Shown here piece by piece: positions 10,955 to 20,691 of a stretch of 64,000 nt of DNA. This DNA comes from Sediminibacterium sp. (lineage in GTDB: Bacteria > Bacteroidota > Bacteroidia > Chitinophagales > Chitinophagaceae). The notes below the pieces were generated by a model, which was given only the letters and a program-made list of their open reading frames with translations, was not told the DNA's origin and did not search any database. The position numbers and the translations under genes were made by a program. Every line of letters begins with the position of its first letter. Position 1 is the stretch's first letter. The stretch is taken from contig JAEUVE010000022.1 of assembly GCA_016786865.1 (NCBI GenBank), positions 165,200-229,199 on the forward strand, in the 5' to 3' direction.

Positions 10955-12202
10955 CTATTTTGTTCTGATGGCAACTACCGGATCCATTTTGGCTGCAATG
11001 GATGCAGGAATAATACCGGCAAGTATCCCCAACGCAATGCAAATGCCCATTGCCAGACCAATGATTCCCGGTGCTATATAAATCGGGAAAGGCAATACAC
11101 TGCTGAGTACGATGGATAAAAGCCAAACCAGGGCAAGCCCCACCAGTCCGCCGATGATACAAAGGAAAGCACTCTCGATCAGAAATTCTGTAAGTATGGT
11201 GCTACGCTTGGCGCCAATGGCTTTTTTCAGGCCTATCTGACTGGTTCTTTCGCGAACGGTCACAAACATGATATTGGCTACGCCAAATGCACCTACAATC
11301 AGGCTCAGTCCGGCAATTGCCCAGCCTCCTGCGCTAACCTGCCCAAAAAAGCCTTTCACCTGGTCGCTGAACATGGCTACGTCGTTGCAGGTAAAATTAT
11401 CCTCCTGGGTAGGGCTCAGCTTGCGCAGCTGTCGCATTACACCGTTCAGTTCATCTGCCAGTGAGGAAGAAGCAATACCTGCTTTTCCCTGCACAATAAT
11501 GCTCGGATTACTGTTGTCCGGATTAAAGATGCCGGCGAAATAACGGTAAGGCACCATCACACAGTTGTCGTAATCGTATCCACCTACAAAACTTTGCCCC
11601 TGCTTTTTAATAACTCCGGCTACATAAATTCTTCTTCCGCCAAAAGACACTTCCTTTCCTACCGCTTTTTCGGCCCTGCCAAACAGTTCATCCGCCACTT
11701 TATAGCCGATAACGCCCACACTGGTTCCCCTGCTGAAATCGGATTCGTTCAGGTAACGCCCATGGTCCACTTCAATAGTCTGTATGTTGCTGAAGTCATT
11801 GGAAACCCCGTATAGCCCTACATTGCTGAGGATATTGTCTGCGTAGTTCAGGTTGATATTCGTACTTACAAAAAAAGCAGCATAGGCAGCCAGCTGGCTT
11901 TTGGTTTTGATGAAACGAACTTCCTCGTATTTCATGGCCGGGCGCTTCACATATTTCCACCAGGGATAATCCGGTCCGCCGCCATAATTCCATTTATCGA
12001 TGTAGATGGTATTGGTACCAAGCGATTGAATATCGGTCTGTACCTTGCGTTCCAGGCTGTCTACAGTAGCCAGTACCCCTATGATGCAAAAAATGCCAAT
12101 GGTAATTCCAAACAGAGAAAGAAAGGTTCGCAGTTTATTTACTCTCAGCTCCTGAAGGGCCATCCGGAAGCTGTTCCATAAAATACTCAACAATTTAAGC
12201 AT
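10955..12202 (-). CDS. ABC transporter permease, MacB/FtsX type
   Basis: This protein of about 415 residues has the MacB/LolCE-type topology. One helix near the N-terminus (TFLSLFGITIGIFCIIGVLA) is followed by a MacB_PCD-like periplasmic domain (about 60-270). Three C-terminal helices follow, with the FtsX core GVANIMFVTVRERTSQIGLKKAIGA (split GVANIMFVTVRER / TSQIGLKKAIGA). Such permeases couple ATP hydrolysis in the cytoplasm to mechanotransmission, for peptide, lipoprotein or antibiotic export. No ATPase partner is next to it. I start at the ATG at 12202 (MLKLLSILWNSF). The frame also opens at a TTG two codons earlier, but a TACATTTG box overlaps that TTG. Confidence 0.9.
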   Translation of the reverse strand: MLKLLSILWNSFRMALQELRVNKLRTFLSLFGITIGIFCIIGVLATVDSLERKVQTDIQSLGTNTIYIDKWNYGGGPDYPWWKYVKRPAMKYEEVRFIKTKSQLAAYAAFFVSTNINLNYADNILSNVGLYGVSNDFSNIQTIEVDHGRYLNESDFSRGTSVGVIGYKVADELFGRAEKAVGKEVSFGGRRIYVAGVIKKQGQSFVGGYDYDNCVMVPYRYFAGIFNPDNSNPSIIVQGKAGIASSSLADELNGVMRQLRKLSPTQEDNFTCNDVAMFSDQVKGFFGQVSAGGWAIAGLSLIVGAFGVANIMFVTVRERTSQIGLKKAIGAKRSTILTEFLIESAFLCIIGGLVGLALVWLLSIVLSSVLPFPIYIAPGIIGLAMGICIALGILAGIIPASIAAKMDPVVAIRTK

Positions 12203-12330
12203 ATTCAAATGTAATAAGCCTGACCTTATCCCGACCTAATTTTATGTAAGCGGTTGATTGAGCTGTTTAACCTAAGGATATAAATGATAACAACCTTTTT
12301 CACAAAAGCAAATATTATCAACATTTTCAG

Positions 12331-12353
12331 AACCAATTCAGGCTTAATTGGTT
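12331..12353. repeat. Inverted repeat upstream of sdhC
   Basis: AACCAATT, a 7-base spacer and AATTGGTT form a perfect 8-base inverted repeat. It sits in the 238-base gap between the divergent permease and sdhC genes, about 50 bases upstream of the proposed sdh -7 element. It could be an operator for a dimeric regulator or a small hairpin. No T-run follows, so a terminator is unlikely. Confidence 0.4.
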
Positions 12354-12404
12354 AGAAAATGACCTGAAAAATAATTTTTTCGGGTATGGCATTACTCGAT
12401 ACGT

Positions 12405-12412
12405 TAAATTTG
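12405..12412 (+). promoter_or_regulatory. -7 promoter element for sdhCAB
   Basis: TAAATTTG matches TAnnTTTG and lies 29 bases before the sdhC ATG, giving an expected start of transcription near 12418. The -33 position has TTTTTTCG rather than a clean TTTG. It is the best candidate for driving the succinate dehydrogenase operon. Confidence 0.45.
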
Positions 12413-12440
12413 CCAAGATTTAATCAAATATTCTTGCTTT

Positions 12441-13142
12441 ATGACCTGGAAACAAGTCTTCACCTCGTCTGTCGGTAAAAAGCTGATTATGGGCTTAACC
12501 GGAATCTCCCTCGTTTTGTTTTTAATAGTGCATGCAGGAATCAACGCCTGTGTTTTTGCGGATCTGGTTGATCCTGAAGAAAACGGCGCCATGTTCAATA
12601 AAGCCGCACATTTTATGGGCTCAACCGTGCTGATCCGGATTACTGAGATCGGACTTTTTGCAGGAATCATTCTGCACATTGTGCAGGGATTGCTGCTTAC
12701 TGCAGAAAACAAAAAGCGTCGTACGGTTGGGTATGCCGTTGCATATACAGCCGGCAGTAAGTGGTACAGCAGAAGCATGGGCCTTCTGGGCACACTGATT
12801 CTCCTGTTCCTGATTCTTCACCTGTATCATTTCTGGGCTTCTGCACGTTTTACCGGCCGCGGACTTGAACCGGTAACCTACAATGGTGTGGAGATGCACA
12901 ACATGTTCGGACTGATGAAGGCTACTTTTTCTGAGTGGTGGGTCGTAATTGTATATGCACTGGGCTGCATTTCTCTTTACTATCACCTGGCACATGGATT
13001 CCAGAGCGCATTCAAAACACTGGGTGTTCACAACAAAAGATACAATGCCATGCTGAGCAGCCTGGGCTACGGTTTTTCTGCCGTAATTACCATCGTATTC
13101 ATCCTGATGCCACTGAGCTTTGTAATGGGCTGGGTCGGATAA
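12441..13142 (+). CDS. sdhC: Succinate dehydrogenase/fumarate reductase cytochrome b subunit
   Basis: This is the membrane anchor (233 residues) of the single-subunit cytochrome b558 type used by Bacteroidota and Bacillus-like enzymes. It passes electrons between quinone/menaquinone and the SdhAB head at the inner membrane. Five hydrophobic helices are evident. His residues inside or beside them (FLIVHAGIN, ILHIVQG, LHLYHFW, YYHLAHG) are plausible ligands for two hemes. The start SVGKKLIMGLTGISLVLF (after MTWKQVFTS) is typical of the family. It is the first gene of sdhCAB, 74 bases ahead of sdhA, and no sdhD follows, as expected for this type. Confidence 0.93.
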   Translation: MTWKQVFTSSVGKKLIMGLTGISLVLFLIVHAGINACVFADLVDPEENGAMFNKAAHFMGSTVLIRITEIGLFAGIILHIVQGLLLTAENKKRRTVGYAVAYTAGSKWYSRSMGLLGTLILLFLILHLYHFWASARFTGRGLEPVTYNGVEMHNMFGLMKATFSEWWVVIVYALGCISLYYHLAHGFQSAFKTLGVHNKRYNAMLSSLGYGFSAVITIVFILMPLSFVMGWVG

Positions 13143-13216
13143 TCAGTACCCGCAACCATGAGCGGAAATCATGGTAACCAAACGATTTAAATTCTACTCA
13201 TAATAAACCATCGGAT

Positions 13217-15190
13217 ATGTTAGATGCCAAAATTCCTTCAGGACCATTGGAAACCAAATGGACCGAATACAAGGGACATTGCAAACTGGTTAACCCGGCT
13301 AATAAAAGAAAGCTGGAAGTAATTGTGGTGGGAACGGGACTGGCCGGAGCTTCAGCTGCTGCCACATTAGGTGAGCTGGGCTATAAAGTAAAAGCGTTCT
13401 GTTTTCAGGATTCACCGCGTCGTGCCCACTCCATAGCGGCACAGGGCGGCATCAACGCAGCGAAAAATTACCAGAACGATGGAGACAGTATTTTCCGTTT
13501 ATTCTATGATACCATCAAGGGAGGCGACTACCGTGCCCGCGAAGCCAACGTGCATCGTTTGGCAGAAGTGAGCGGCAACATCATTGACCAGTGCGTTGCA
13601 CAGGGTGTACCTTTTGCACGCGAATACGGTGGTTTGCTGAGCAACCGTTCTTTTGGCGGCACACAGGTACAGAGAACTTTTTATGCTGCCGGACAAACCG
13701 GCCAGCAATTGCTGATAGGTGCTTATCAGGCACTGGAGCGCCAGGTAGCACTGGGTAACGTAAAAATGTATTCCCGCCATGAAATGCTGGAAGTTGTAAA
13801 GATCGACGGTAAAGCAAGAGGAATCATTGCCCGTGACCTCGTAAAAGGTACGCTCGAAAGACATTTCGGACATGCGGTATTGCTTTGCACCGGTGGTTAC
13901 GGAAACGTATTCTACTTGTCTACAAACGCTATGGGCAGCAACGTTACTGCAGCATGGAAGGCGCACAAACAGGGTGCTGCATTTGCCAACCCCTGTTTCA
14001 CACAAATTCACCCGACCTGTATTCCGGTAAGTGGCGATCACCAGTCTAAACTGACCCTGATGTCTGAGTCGCTGAGAAACGATGGAAGAATCTGGGTTCC
14101 GAAGAAAAAAGGAGAAACCAGAAAAGCAACTGAAATACCTGAAGAAGAAAGAGATTACTACCTCGAAAGAAGATACCCTGCATTTGGCAACCTGGTACCA
14201 CGCGATGTGGCCTCCAGAGCTGCCAAGGAAAGATGTGATGAAGGATATGGTGTAGGTACCAGCAAACAGGCCGTATACCTCGACTTTGCTGATGCAATTG
14301 TGCGTTACGGTAAAATTGAAGCCGGTAAGGAAGGCAAGCCGGACCTGGGAATGGATGAGATCATTGCTCTGGGTAAAGAAGTAGTGAAAGAAAAATACGG
14401 TAACCTTTTCGACATGTACGAAAAGATCACCGGCGAAAACCCTTATGAAGTACCGATGCGGATTTATCCTGCAGTACACTATACCATGGGTGGCTTATGG
14501 GTAGACTACGAATTACAGACCACAGTTCCCGGATTATATGCACTGGGTGAAGCTAACTTCAGCGATCACGGCGCCAACCGCTTGGGAGCTTCTGCGCTCA
14601 TGCAGGGTCTTGCAGATGGATATTTTGTAATCCCTTATACCCTCGGCAACAACCTGGCAGAAGAAATTTACAGCAAGGCGGTAGAAACCTCCCACCCTGC
14701 TTTTGAAGCTGCTGAAAAAGAAGTAGCTGCCAGAATTGAAAAACTAATGAGCATCAAGGGTAAGCAATCTGTAGAGAGTTTCCACAAGCGACTGGGTAAA
14801 ATCATGTGGGACAAATGCGGTATGGCCCGGAACAAGGAAGGTCTGCAGCAGGCCATCCGTGAAATCCAGGAACTGAAAAAAGAATTCTGGAGCGATGTGA
14901 GAATTCCCGGAAGCATCGACGAAATGAATCCGGAGCTCGACAAAGCCAACCGGGTTGCCGACTTCCTGGAACTGGGCGAACTGATGTGTCAGGATGCCTA
15001 CAACCGGAACGAAAGCTGTGGCGGACACTTCAGAGAAGATTTCCAAACACCGGACGGAGAAGCATTGCGCGACGATGCCAACTACATGTATGTTGCTGCA
15101 TGGGAGTACAAGGGAGAACATGAGTGGACATTACACAAAGAGCCATTGGTATACGAGGTTGTTAAACCTACTCAACGTTCATATAAATAA
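13217..15190 (+). CDS. sdhA: Succinate dehydrogenase/fumarate reductase flavoprotein subunit
   Basis: SdhA (657 residues) oxidises succinate to fumarate, or the reverse, at a covalently bound FAD. The dinucleotide-binding [12 protein letters not shown] is at about 37-48. The FAD-linking His71 lies in [15 protein letters not shown], and the substrate and proton-shuttle regions are seen as [13 protein letters not shown] and [26 protein letters not shown] and [12 protein letters not shown] complete the family signature. The length and the extended C-terminal helical domain match the Bacillus/Bacteroidota type rather than the shorter proteobacterial type. It is 27 bases upstream of sdhB and clearly in one operon with sdhC and sdhB. 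Confidence 0.97.
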   Translation: MLDAKIPSGPLETKWTEYKGHCKLVNPANKRKLEVIVVGTGLAGASAAATLGELGYKVKAFCFQDSPRRAHSIAAQGGINAAKNYQNDGDSIFRLFYDTIKGGDYRAREANVHRLAEVSGNIIDQCVAQGVPFAREYGGLLSNRSFGGTQVQRTFYAAGQTGQQLLIGAYQALERQVALGNVKMYSRHEMLEVVKIDGKARGIIARDLVKGTLERHFGHAVLLCTGGYGNVFYLSTNAMGSNVTAAWKAHKQGAAFANPCFTQIHPTCIPVSGDHQSKLTLMSESLRNDGRIWVPKKKGETRKATEIPEEERDYYLERRYPAFGNLVPRDVASRAAKERCDEGYGVGTSKQAVYLDFADAIVRYGKIEAGKEGKPDLGMDEIIALGKEVVKEKYGNLFDMYEKITGENPYEVPMRIYPAVHYTMGGLWVDYELQTTVPGLYALGEANFSDHGANRLGASALMQGLADGYFVIPYTLGNNLAEEIYSKAVETSHPAFEAAEKEVAARIEKLMSIKGKQSVESFHKRLGKIMWDKCGMARNKEGLQQAIREIQELKKEFWSDVRIPGSIDEMNPELDKANRVADFLELGELMCQDAYNRNESCGGHFREDFQTPDGEALRDDANYMYVAAWEYKGEHEWTLHKEPLVYEVVKPTQRSYK

Positions 15191-15217
15191 TCTATCGTAA
15201 ACGACAAATCTTATAGA

Positions 15218-15982
15218 ATGGAACACTACAATATGAATCTGACTGTAAAAGTCTGGAGACAAAAAAACAGCAGGGCACAGGGCAATTTCGAAAGCTATTC
15301 TGTGAAAAATATTTCTTCCGAAATGTCTTTCCTCGAAATGATCGACGTATTAAACGAAGAATTAATTGTAGAAGGAAAAGAACCTATTGCATTTGATCAC
15401 GACTGCCGCGAGGGTATTTGCGGACAGTGTTCCATGTATATCAATGGTAAGCCGCACGGCCCATGGCAGGCCAATACTACCTGTCAGCTGCACATGCGTG
15501 CATTCAAGGACGGCGACACTATTGTAGTGGAGCCATGGAGATCAGCAGCTTTCCCGGTAATCAAAGACCTGATGGTAGACCGTTCCGCTTTTGATCGTAT
15601 TGTACAGGCAGGAGGTTTTGTTAGCGTGAATACCGGCAATGCGGTTGATGGTAACTCTATTCCAATCAATAAAGATGCAGCGGATGCTTCTTTTGCAGCG
15701 GCCATGTGTATTGGTTGCGGAGCCTGTGTTGCAGCCTGCAAAAACAGTTCTGCAATGCTGTTCCTGAGCGCCAAGGTAGCGCACCTGGCTTTATTGCCAC
15801 AGGGTGATCCTGAACGCAAAACCCGTGTAATGAACATGGTAGCACAGATGGATAAGGAAGGATTTGGCGCTTGTACCAATACCGGTGCATGTGAAGCTAC
15901 CTGCCCTAAGGAAATTTCCATCAGCAATATTGCACGCCTGAATCATGAATACCTGAGAGCAGGTCTTACTGCTGAGAAATAA
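15218..15982 (+). CDS. sdhB: Succinate dehydrogenase/fumarate reductase iron-sulfur subunit
   Basis: SdhB (254 residues) relays electrons from FAD to the membrane anchor through three clusters. The [2Fe-2S] ligands are Cys63, Cys68, Cys71 ([12 protein letters not shown]) and Cys89. The ferredoxin-type motifs are [12 protein letters not shown] (Cys164, 167, 170, 174) and [12 protein letters not shown] (Cys219, 225, 229), which together supply the [4Fe-4S] and [3Fe-4S] clusters. The first ATG at 15218 gives [13 protein letters not shown], and a second at 15233 is possible. It closes the sdhCAB operon, and a strong hairpin terminator follows within 20 bases. Confidence 0.96.
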   Translation: MEHYNMNLTVKVWRQKNSRAQGNFESYSVKNISSEMSFLEMIDVLNEELIVEGKEPIAFDHDCREGICGQCSMYINGKPHGPWQANTTCQLHMRAFKDGDTIVVEPWRSAAFPVIKDLMVDRSAFDRIVQAGGFVSVNTGNAVDGNSIPINKDAADASFAAAMCIGCGACVAACKNSSAMLFLSAKVAHLALLPQGDPERKTRVMNMVAQMDKEGFGACTNTGACEATCPKEISISNIARLNHEYLRAGLTAEK

Positions 15983-16000
15983 ACTGAACAACAACAAAGG

Positions 16001-16030
16001 AAAGCCATTGAAGTTTCAATGGCTTTTTTT
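16001..16030 (+). terminator. Rho-independent terminator after sdhB
   Basis: A near-perfect 12-base hairpin (AAAGCCATTGAA paired with TTCAATGGCTTT) is followed by a run of seven T. It ends the sdhCAB transcript 18 bases after the stop and lies just before the oligopeptidase gene. Confidence 0.85.
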
Positions 16031-16044
16031 ATTCGTCGGAAATT

Positions 16045-18132
16045 ATGAAGAAAACAACTTATCAATGGCCCCAGATAAATGCCCCTGTTGCTCCGGCTCA
16101 ACCTGTAGTCAGAAAACTGCACGGAGACCCCGTAACAGACAACTATTACTGGATGATCGACTATTTCAGAAAAGGTCCGCAGAGTGAGCAGGTAGTATCC
16201 TACCTGGAGGCGGAGAATGCCTATACGGATGCCATGCTAAAAGGCACCCGGAATTTTCAGGATGCCCTTTTCAACGAAATGAAGGCCAGAATCAAAGAAA
16301 AAGATGAAACAGTTCCCGTATTCAAAAACGGCTACTACTATTACACAAGAACAGAAGAAGGAAAACAGTACTACAAATACTGCCGGAAAAAAGGTAACCT
16401 GAGTGCACCGGAGGAAATATTGCTCGATGTGGATGCCATGGCCGAAGGAAAAAAGTATTTTAGTTTGTCTGGCTTCACTGTTAGTGAGAACAATGAACTG
16501 CTGGCATATGGTGTAGACGAGTTATCCCGCAGACAATACACCATCGAAATTAAAAACCTCATTACTGGAACTGTTTATGCCGAACGCATCACCGGAACGG
16601 CAGGAGATCCCGTTTGGGCCTCAGACAATGCTACCCTGTTTTATACAGCCAACAACCCGGTATCCCTTTTATCGGAAAAGATAAAAAAACACCGGCTGAA
16701 CACAGCACCCGCCGATGATGTGGTCGTGTACGAAGAAACCGATAAAAGCAATTACATCGGTGTGGAAAAATCAAAGAATAACCGATACATCTTTATTCTT
16801 TCACAAGCGACCGTATCCTCAGAAACCTTTTATATTCCTGCAGATCAACCCGATGCTGCTTTCAGGTCTTTTCAACCGAGAATGAAAGAAGTCCTGTACG
16901 AGGTGTATGCACTGGAAGACCGCTTTCTGATCATAACAAATCAATATGCACTCAATTTCAGGCTGATGGAAACTCCGCTTGATCAAACAACCGCAGATCA
17001 CTGGAAAGAAATCATCCCACACAGGAGCGAAGTGTTACTGCAGGGACTGGAAGTATTTCAACATTTTATTGTCATCAATGAAAGAAAGCACGGATTGGCC
17101 AGCCTGCGGGTCAGGGAACTGAACTCAGGTAAAGAACATTATATTCATTTTGAAGAAGCAGCCTATACAGCTGCATTTCATGCCAACCCCGAATTCAACA
17201 GCAACACACTGCGCTACAGCTATACTTCACTTACAACGCCCGCATCCATTTATGATTACGACATGTGCACGAGAGAGCAGCAATTAAAGAAACGGCAGGA
17301 AGTGCTTGGCGGATACTCTCCGCAGGATTACACCACCGAACGAATCGATGCTGTTGCAAAGGATGGAACAAAAATTCCGATTTCAATTGTTTATCGCAAA
17401 GGCTTTGAAAAAAATGGCAAAGCCCCCCTCCTGCTCTACTCATACGGAGCTTATGGTATCAGCATGGATGTTGGCTTTAACAGCACCCAGCTGAGTTTAC
17501 TGAACAGAGGATTTGCCTTTGCAGTTGCACATATACGCGGCGGCCAGGATCTCGGCAGGCAGTGGTACGAAGACGGAAAGCTGATGAAGAAACTCAATAC
17601 TTTTACCGACTTTATCTGCTGTGGCCAACACCTGGTTCAACAGCAATACACATCTAAAGAACACCTGTATGCACAAGGAGGCAGCGCAGGCGGCCTGTTG
17701 ATTGGTTCAGTATTGAATATGGCGCCGGATCTCTGGCACGGGGCCATTGCACAGGTTCCCTTTGTTGATGTAATCAACACGATGCTAGACGAGTCGATCC
17801 CCCTTACGACCAATGAATTTGATGAATGGGGCAATCCCAAAAACAAGGAAGCCTATCAATACATGAAACAGTATTCGCCCTATGAAAATACCACTGCCAA
17901 AGCCTATCCGCACCTATTGGTGACTACCGGTTTACACGATAGCCAGGTGCAGTACTTTGAACCAGCCAAGTGGGTGGCCCGGTTGCGTGCGCTGAAAACC
18001 GACCGGAATATATTACTTCTGCACACCAATATGCATGTTGGTCATGGCGGCGCATCGGGCAGATTTGATTATTTAAAAGATATTGCAATGAATTATGCCT
18101 TTCTGTTTGCGCTGGAAGGCATTCAGGAATAA
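16045..18132 (+). CDS. ptrB: Oligopeptidase B (S9A serine peptidase)
   Basis: This prolyl-oligopeptidase-fold enzyme (695 residues) cleaves short peptides after basic residues. The N-terminal beta-propeller (about 60-400) opens with PVVRKLHGDPVTDNYYWMID, the usual oligopeptidase B start. The catalytic triad sits in the alpha/beta-hydrolase domain: Ser547 in GGSAGG, Asp632 in TGLHDSQV and His667 in MHVGHGGASGR. There is no signal peptide (MKKTTYQWPQINAP is not hydrophobic), so it is probably cytoplasmic, though a few family members are exported. It begins 14 bases after the sdh terminator and is followed eight bases later by the tRNA methyltransferase gene. Confidence 0.93.
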   Translation: MKKTTYQWPQINAPVAPAQPVVRKLHGDPVTDNYYWMIDYFRKGPQSEQVVSYLEAENAYTDAMLKGTRNFQDALFNEMKARIKEKDETVPVFKNGYYYYTRTEEGKQYYKYCRKKGNLSAPEEILLDVDAMAEGKKYFSLSGFTVSENNELLAYGVDELSRRQYTIEIKNLITGTVYAERITGTAGDPVWASDNATLFYTANNPVSLLSEKIKKHRLNTAPADDVVVYEETDKSNYIGVEKSKNNRYIFILSQATVSSETFYIPADQPDAAFRSFQPRMKEVLYEVYALEDRFLIITNQYALNFRLMETPLDQTTADHWKEIIPHRSEVLLQGLEVFQHFIVINERKHGLASLRVRELNSGKEHYIHFEEAAYTAAFHANPEFNSNTLRYSYTSLTTPASIYDYDMCTREQQLKKRQEVLGGYSPQDYTTERIDAVAKDGTKIPISIVYRKGFEKNGKAPLLLYSYGAYGISMDVGFNSTQLSLLNRGFAFAVAHIRGGQDLGRQWYEDGKLMKKLNTFTDFICCGQHLVQQQYTSKEHLYAQGGSAGGLLIGSVLNMAPDLWHGAIAQVPFVDVINTMLDESIPLTTNEFDEWGNPKNKEAYQYMKQYSPYENTTAKAYPHLLVTTGLHDSQVQYFEPAKWVARLRALKTDRNILLLHTNMHVGHGGASGRFDYLKDIAMNYAFLFALEGIQE

Positions 18133-18140
18133 GCTGTGCT

Positions 18141-18866
18141 ATGCCTAACCATTATTTTCAGTTCAAGGAATTTACCGTTTACCAAGATGCCTGTGCCATG
18201 AAAGTGTGTACGGATTCCTGTTTATTCGGAGCATGGGTTGCCAGCCTGCTCCTACAACAGCAGCCTTCGGTGCAGCAGATACTGGATATCGGAACCGGTA
18301 CGGGCTTACTGGCCATGATGCTTGCACAACAGGTTCCCGCTACAATCGATGCAGTAGAAATTGATGAGGCCGCCGCTCATCAGGCATCGGCTAATTTTTC
18401 AGCATCACCCTGGAGCAGCCGGTTGCGCGTAACACAGTGCGCCATTCAGGAATTCACTGCAACTACAGACCGGAAATACGATTTCATCATCATTAATCCG
18501 CCATTTTTCGAAAACGACCTGCAAAGCGGGCAGGAGAATCGCAACCTGGCCCTGCACAGCAAGGCACTGAAGCTAACCGAACTGATTAAAGCCATACAAC
18601 AACTGCTAAAGCCCGGGGGGCATTTTGCCATACTGCTCCCCTTTTTGAGGTGTGTCTATTTTAAAGCAGCAGCCGAAAAAGCAGGATTCTATCCATACAA
18701 GGAACTTCGGGTAAAGCAAACCAATAGCCACGATTTTTTCAGGTCCATGCTGCTGTTTGGCCAGCAGACCACAACGCTTATTCCCAAAGACCTGGCCATT
18801 AAGGATGGCGCCGATTACACCAGCGGTTTTCGGGAATTATTGGCGCCTTATTACTTAATGCTCTAA
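18141..18866 (+). CDS. trmN6: tRNA1(Val) (adenine37-N6)-methyltransferase, TrmN6/YfiC-like
   Basis: This SAM-dependent methyltransferase (241 residues) carries the SAM-binding DIGTGTGLLAMMLAQ at about 51-65 and the N6-adenine catalytic motif NPPFFEN at about 118-124. The N-terminal block FQFKEFTVYQDACAMKVCTDSCLFGAW (split FQFKEFTVYQD / ACAMKVCTDSCLFGAW) is characteristic of the TrmN6/YfiC group, which methylates A37 of tRNA1(Val) in E. coli. Substrate specificity here is by family only. The gene lies between the peptidase and a lipoprotein gene with very short gaps (8 and 14 bases). Confidence 0.85.
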   Translation: MPNHYFQFKEFTVYQDACAMKVCTDSCLFGAWVASLLLQQQPSVQQILDIGTGTGLLAMMLAQQVPATIDAVEIDEAAAHQASANFSASPWSSRLRVTQCAIQEFTATTDRKYDFIIINPPFFENDLQSGQENRNLALHSKALKLTELIKAIQQLLKPGGHFAILLPFLRCVYFKAAAEKAGFYPYKELRVKQTNSHDFFRSMLLFGQQTTTLIPKDLAIKDGADYTSGFRELLAPYYLML

Positions 18867-18880
18867 TTAACTACCTTCGC

Positions 18881-19285
18881 ATGGTGAATTATTTTAAAAC
18901 AATTGTATTGGGGGTAACCCTGCTGTATGCAGGCTGTAAAACGGATGAACAGACTCCGCTCCCCGCAGAAAGTGGCCTGGATGCAGGGCGGGAATTTCTG
19001 GAAGCCTGCAATAAAGGAGATTTCAGCAGGGCTGCATTTTATATGTTGCCTGGCAACAGCAATGAAACTTATCTTAAAAACGCCGAAACCGATTTCCGAA
19101 AAAAAGATAAGGAAGAAAGACAGCAGTTAAGAACAGCCTCCATCAATATCCGATCGGTGAGTGAGCCCACCGACTCAACCGTACTGATGCTGTATAGCAG
19201 CTCTGCAGACACCCTTTCCAGAAAACTTTTTATGATCAGAAGGAATAACCAGTGGATGGTAGATTATCAACAATCATTTCAATAG
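18881..19285 (+). CDS. Small lipoprotein, DUF4878-like fold
   Basis: A 134-residue protein with a lipoprotein signal (hydrophobic core, then LYAGCKT, lipobox Cys at about 19). The mature part resembles the NTF2-like DUF4878 group: AGREFLEACNKGDFSRAAFYML near the start (split AGREFLEACNKG / DFSRAAFYML) and the closing strand LFMIRRNNQWMVDYQQSFQ. No catalytic residues are evident. It sits 14 bases after the methyltransferase gene and nine bases before crcB. The family call is tentative and function is unknown. Confidence 0.65.
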   Translation: MVNYFKTIVLGVTLLYAGCKTDEQTPLPAESGLDAGREFLEACNKGDFSRAAFYMLPGNSNETYLKNAETDFRKKDKEERQQLRTASINIRSVSEPTDSTVLMLYSSSADTLSRKLFMIRRNNQWMVDYQQSFQ

Positions 19286-19294
19286 AAAGACCCG

Positions 19295-19651
19295 ATGAGG
19301 AATATATTGCTGGTAGGAATGGGCGGCATGCTGGGTTCGGTTCTGAGATACCTTGCATGGGTCTGGATGAAACCGGTTGGTTTTCCAACAGCTACTTTAA
19401 CAGTGAATATACTGGGCTCTTTACTAATCGGACTAATCATGGGGTGGGCGGCCAAACAACCCCAGGAAGAATACTGGCGGCTTTTATTGGCAACAGGTAT
19501 TTGCGGTGGTTTTACCACTTTTTCTGCATTTGCCTGGGAAAACTTACAGATGCTTCAACAACAACGGTACATGCATTTTTGTATCTATGCGGGCGGCACA
19601 TTAATTTTATCACTCATAGCAGTGGCCATTGGCTACTGGCTTAGCAAATAA
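19295..19651 (+). CDS. crcB: Fluoride ion channel CrcB (Fluc)
   Basis: A 118-residue four-helix membrane protein with the Fluc family blocks: GGMLGSVLRY near the N-terminus, TLTVNILGSLLIG in the second helix and the GGFTTFSAFAWE motif in the third, whose Phe and Thr residues line the fluoride pore. The channel works as an antiparallel dual-topology dimer that lets fluoride leave the cytoplasm. It is embedded in a plus-strand operon-like run and has no fluoride riboswitch directly upstream, because only nine bases separate it from the lipoprotein gene. Confidence 0.95.
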   Translation: MRNILLVGMGGMLGSVLRYLAWVWMKPVGFPTATLTVNILGSLLIGLIMGWAAKQPQEEYWRLLLATGICGGFTTFSAFAWENLQMLQQQRYMHFCIYAGGTLILSLIAVAIGYWLSK

Positions 19652-19666
19652 ATCAAGCAATCAAAT

Positions 19667-20215
19667 ATGGAATCACAAACAGTTAAACACCCATGGCATG
19701 GTGTTCATTATGGAGAAAATGCGCCACGTGAAGTTAATGCCATCATCGAAATTCCTGAGGGATCCCGTTGCAAGTATGAAATCGATAAAGAAACCGGCTT
19801 ACTAAAGCTGGACAGGGTGATCTTTTCCTCTTTCCATTATCCTGTTAACTATGGTTTTATTCCCCAGTCTTACGGTGGAGATAAGGACCCGCTGGACATC
19901 CTGGTGATCACTTCCCTGCCTGTACAACCTTTAACCCTGATGGAAGCAAAAGTAATTGGCGTAATGCAGATGATCGATCAGGGAGATCCTGACGACAAAA
20001 TCATTGCAGTGGCAGCCAATGATCCGGGCGTGAATCATTACAACAATATCGAAGAATTGCCCAAGCATTTCTTCGACGAATTGCGTCACTTCTTCGAAGA
20101 ATACAAACGACTTGAAAACAAAACCGTGGTGGTAGAGGATTTTGGCGATAAGGCCAAGGCCCTCCTGATTGTGGAAGAAGCTATTGAGTTTTACAAAGCA
20201 AATTTTAAAAAATAA
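19667..20215 (+). CDS. ppa: Inorganic pyrophosphatase, family I
   Basis: The soluble Mg-dependent enzyme (182 residues) hydrolyses pyrophosphate to two phosphates and pulls biosynthetic reactions forward. Active-site signatures are [23 protein letters not shown] (split [13 protein letters not shown] / [10 protein letters not shown]), [22 protein letters not shown] (split [10 protein letters not shown] / [12 protein letters not shown]) with the D-x-D-P-x-D metal ligands, and the later [14 protein letters not shown]. The length matches bacterial family I enzymes. The next gene, a TSUP transporter, starts four bases after the stop. Confidence 0.97.
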   Translation: MESQTVKHPWHGVHYGENAPREVNAIIEIPEGSRCKYEIDKETGLLKLDRVIFSSFHYPVNYGFIPQSYGGDKDPLDILVITSLPVQPLTLMEAKVIGVMQMIDQGDPDDKIIAVAANDPGVNHYNNIEELPKHFFDELRHFFEEYKRLENKTVVVEDFGDKAKALLIVEEAIEFYKANFKK

Positions 20216-20219
20216 GTAT

Positions 20220-20645
20220 ATGGATTTCACCACCATAGTACTACTCGTTATTGTAGGCCTGGTAGCCGGGTTCCTCAGTGGATTGATAGGTATTGGTGGG
20301 GGCGTCATCATAGTTCCGGCGCTGGTATTGTTCCTCGGATTTACACAGAAAGAAGCCCAGGGAACCTCTCTGGGAATACTTTTGCTACCCGTGGGCATAC
20401 TGGCTGTAATCCAATATTACAAACAGGGCTATCTGAACGTGAACTATGTATTAATTGTGGCGGCGGCATTCGTTTTGGGCGGATTCCTCGGCAGCAAGCT
20501 GGCATTAGGCCTCAGTGATGCAAAAATGAAGAAGATTTTTGCCATCATCATGATGCTGATCGCCATAAAAATGCTGTTTTTTGACAGGGGGAAACCTGTT
20601 CAGACCGGGGATTCAACAAAAAATCAACAAACTGCCACCCAATAG
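20220..20645 (+). CDS. Half-size TSUP (TauE/SafE) family transporter
   Basis: The protein is 141 residues from the ATG at 20220. An open frame extends upstream into ppa but lacks support. Residues 5-30 contain VGLVAGFLSGLIGIGGGVIIVP, the TauE/SafE repeat signature (split VGLVAGFLSG / LIGIGGGVIIVP), and LGGFLGSKLALGLSD is the second typical element. Family members export or import sulfur-containing anions and usually have two such repeats in 240-270 residues. Only one is present here with about four helices, so it would have to dimerise. It follows ppa by four bases. Confidence 0.85.
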   Translation: MDFTTIVLLVIVGLVAGFLSGLIGIGGGVIIVPALVLFLGFTQKEAQGTSLGILLLPVGILAVIQYYKQGYLNVNYVLIVAAAFVLGGFLGSKLALGLSDAKMKKIFAIIMMLIAIKMLFFDRGKPVQTGDSTKNQQTATQ

Positions 20646-20691
20646 ATGGTTGATTGAAATCACCGGCTTATATTTGCAAAAACTAATTTTC

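Noticed and set aside
13499..14479. 326-residue open frame on the minus strand inside sdhA
   Set aside because: It is antisense to a certain gene, contains no family motif and has the composition of a codon-usage shadow.
19286..19294. Fluoride riboswitch upstream of crcB
   Set aside because: Only nine bases separate crcB from the preceding gene, leaving no room for an aptamer.
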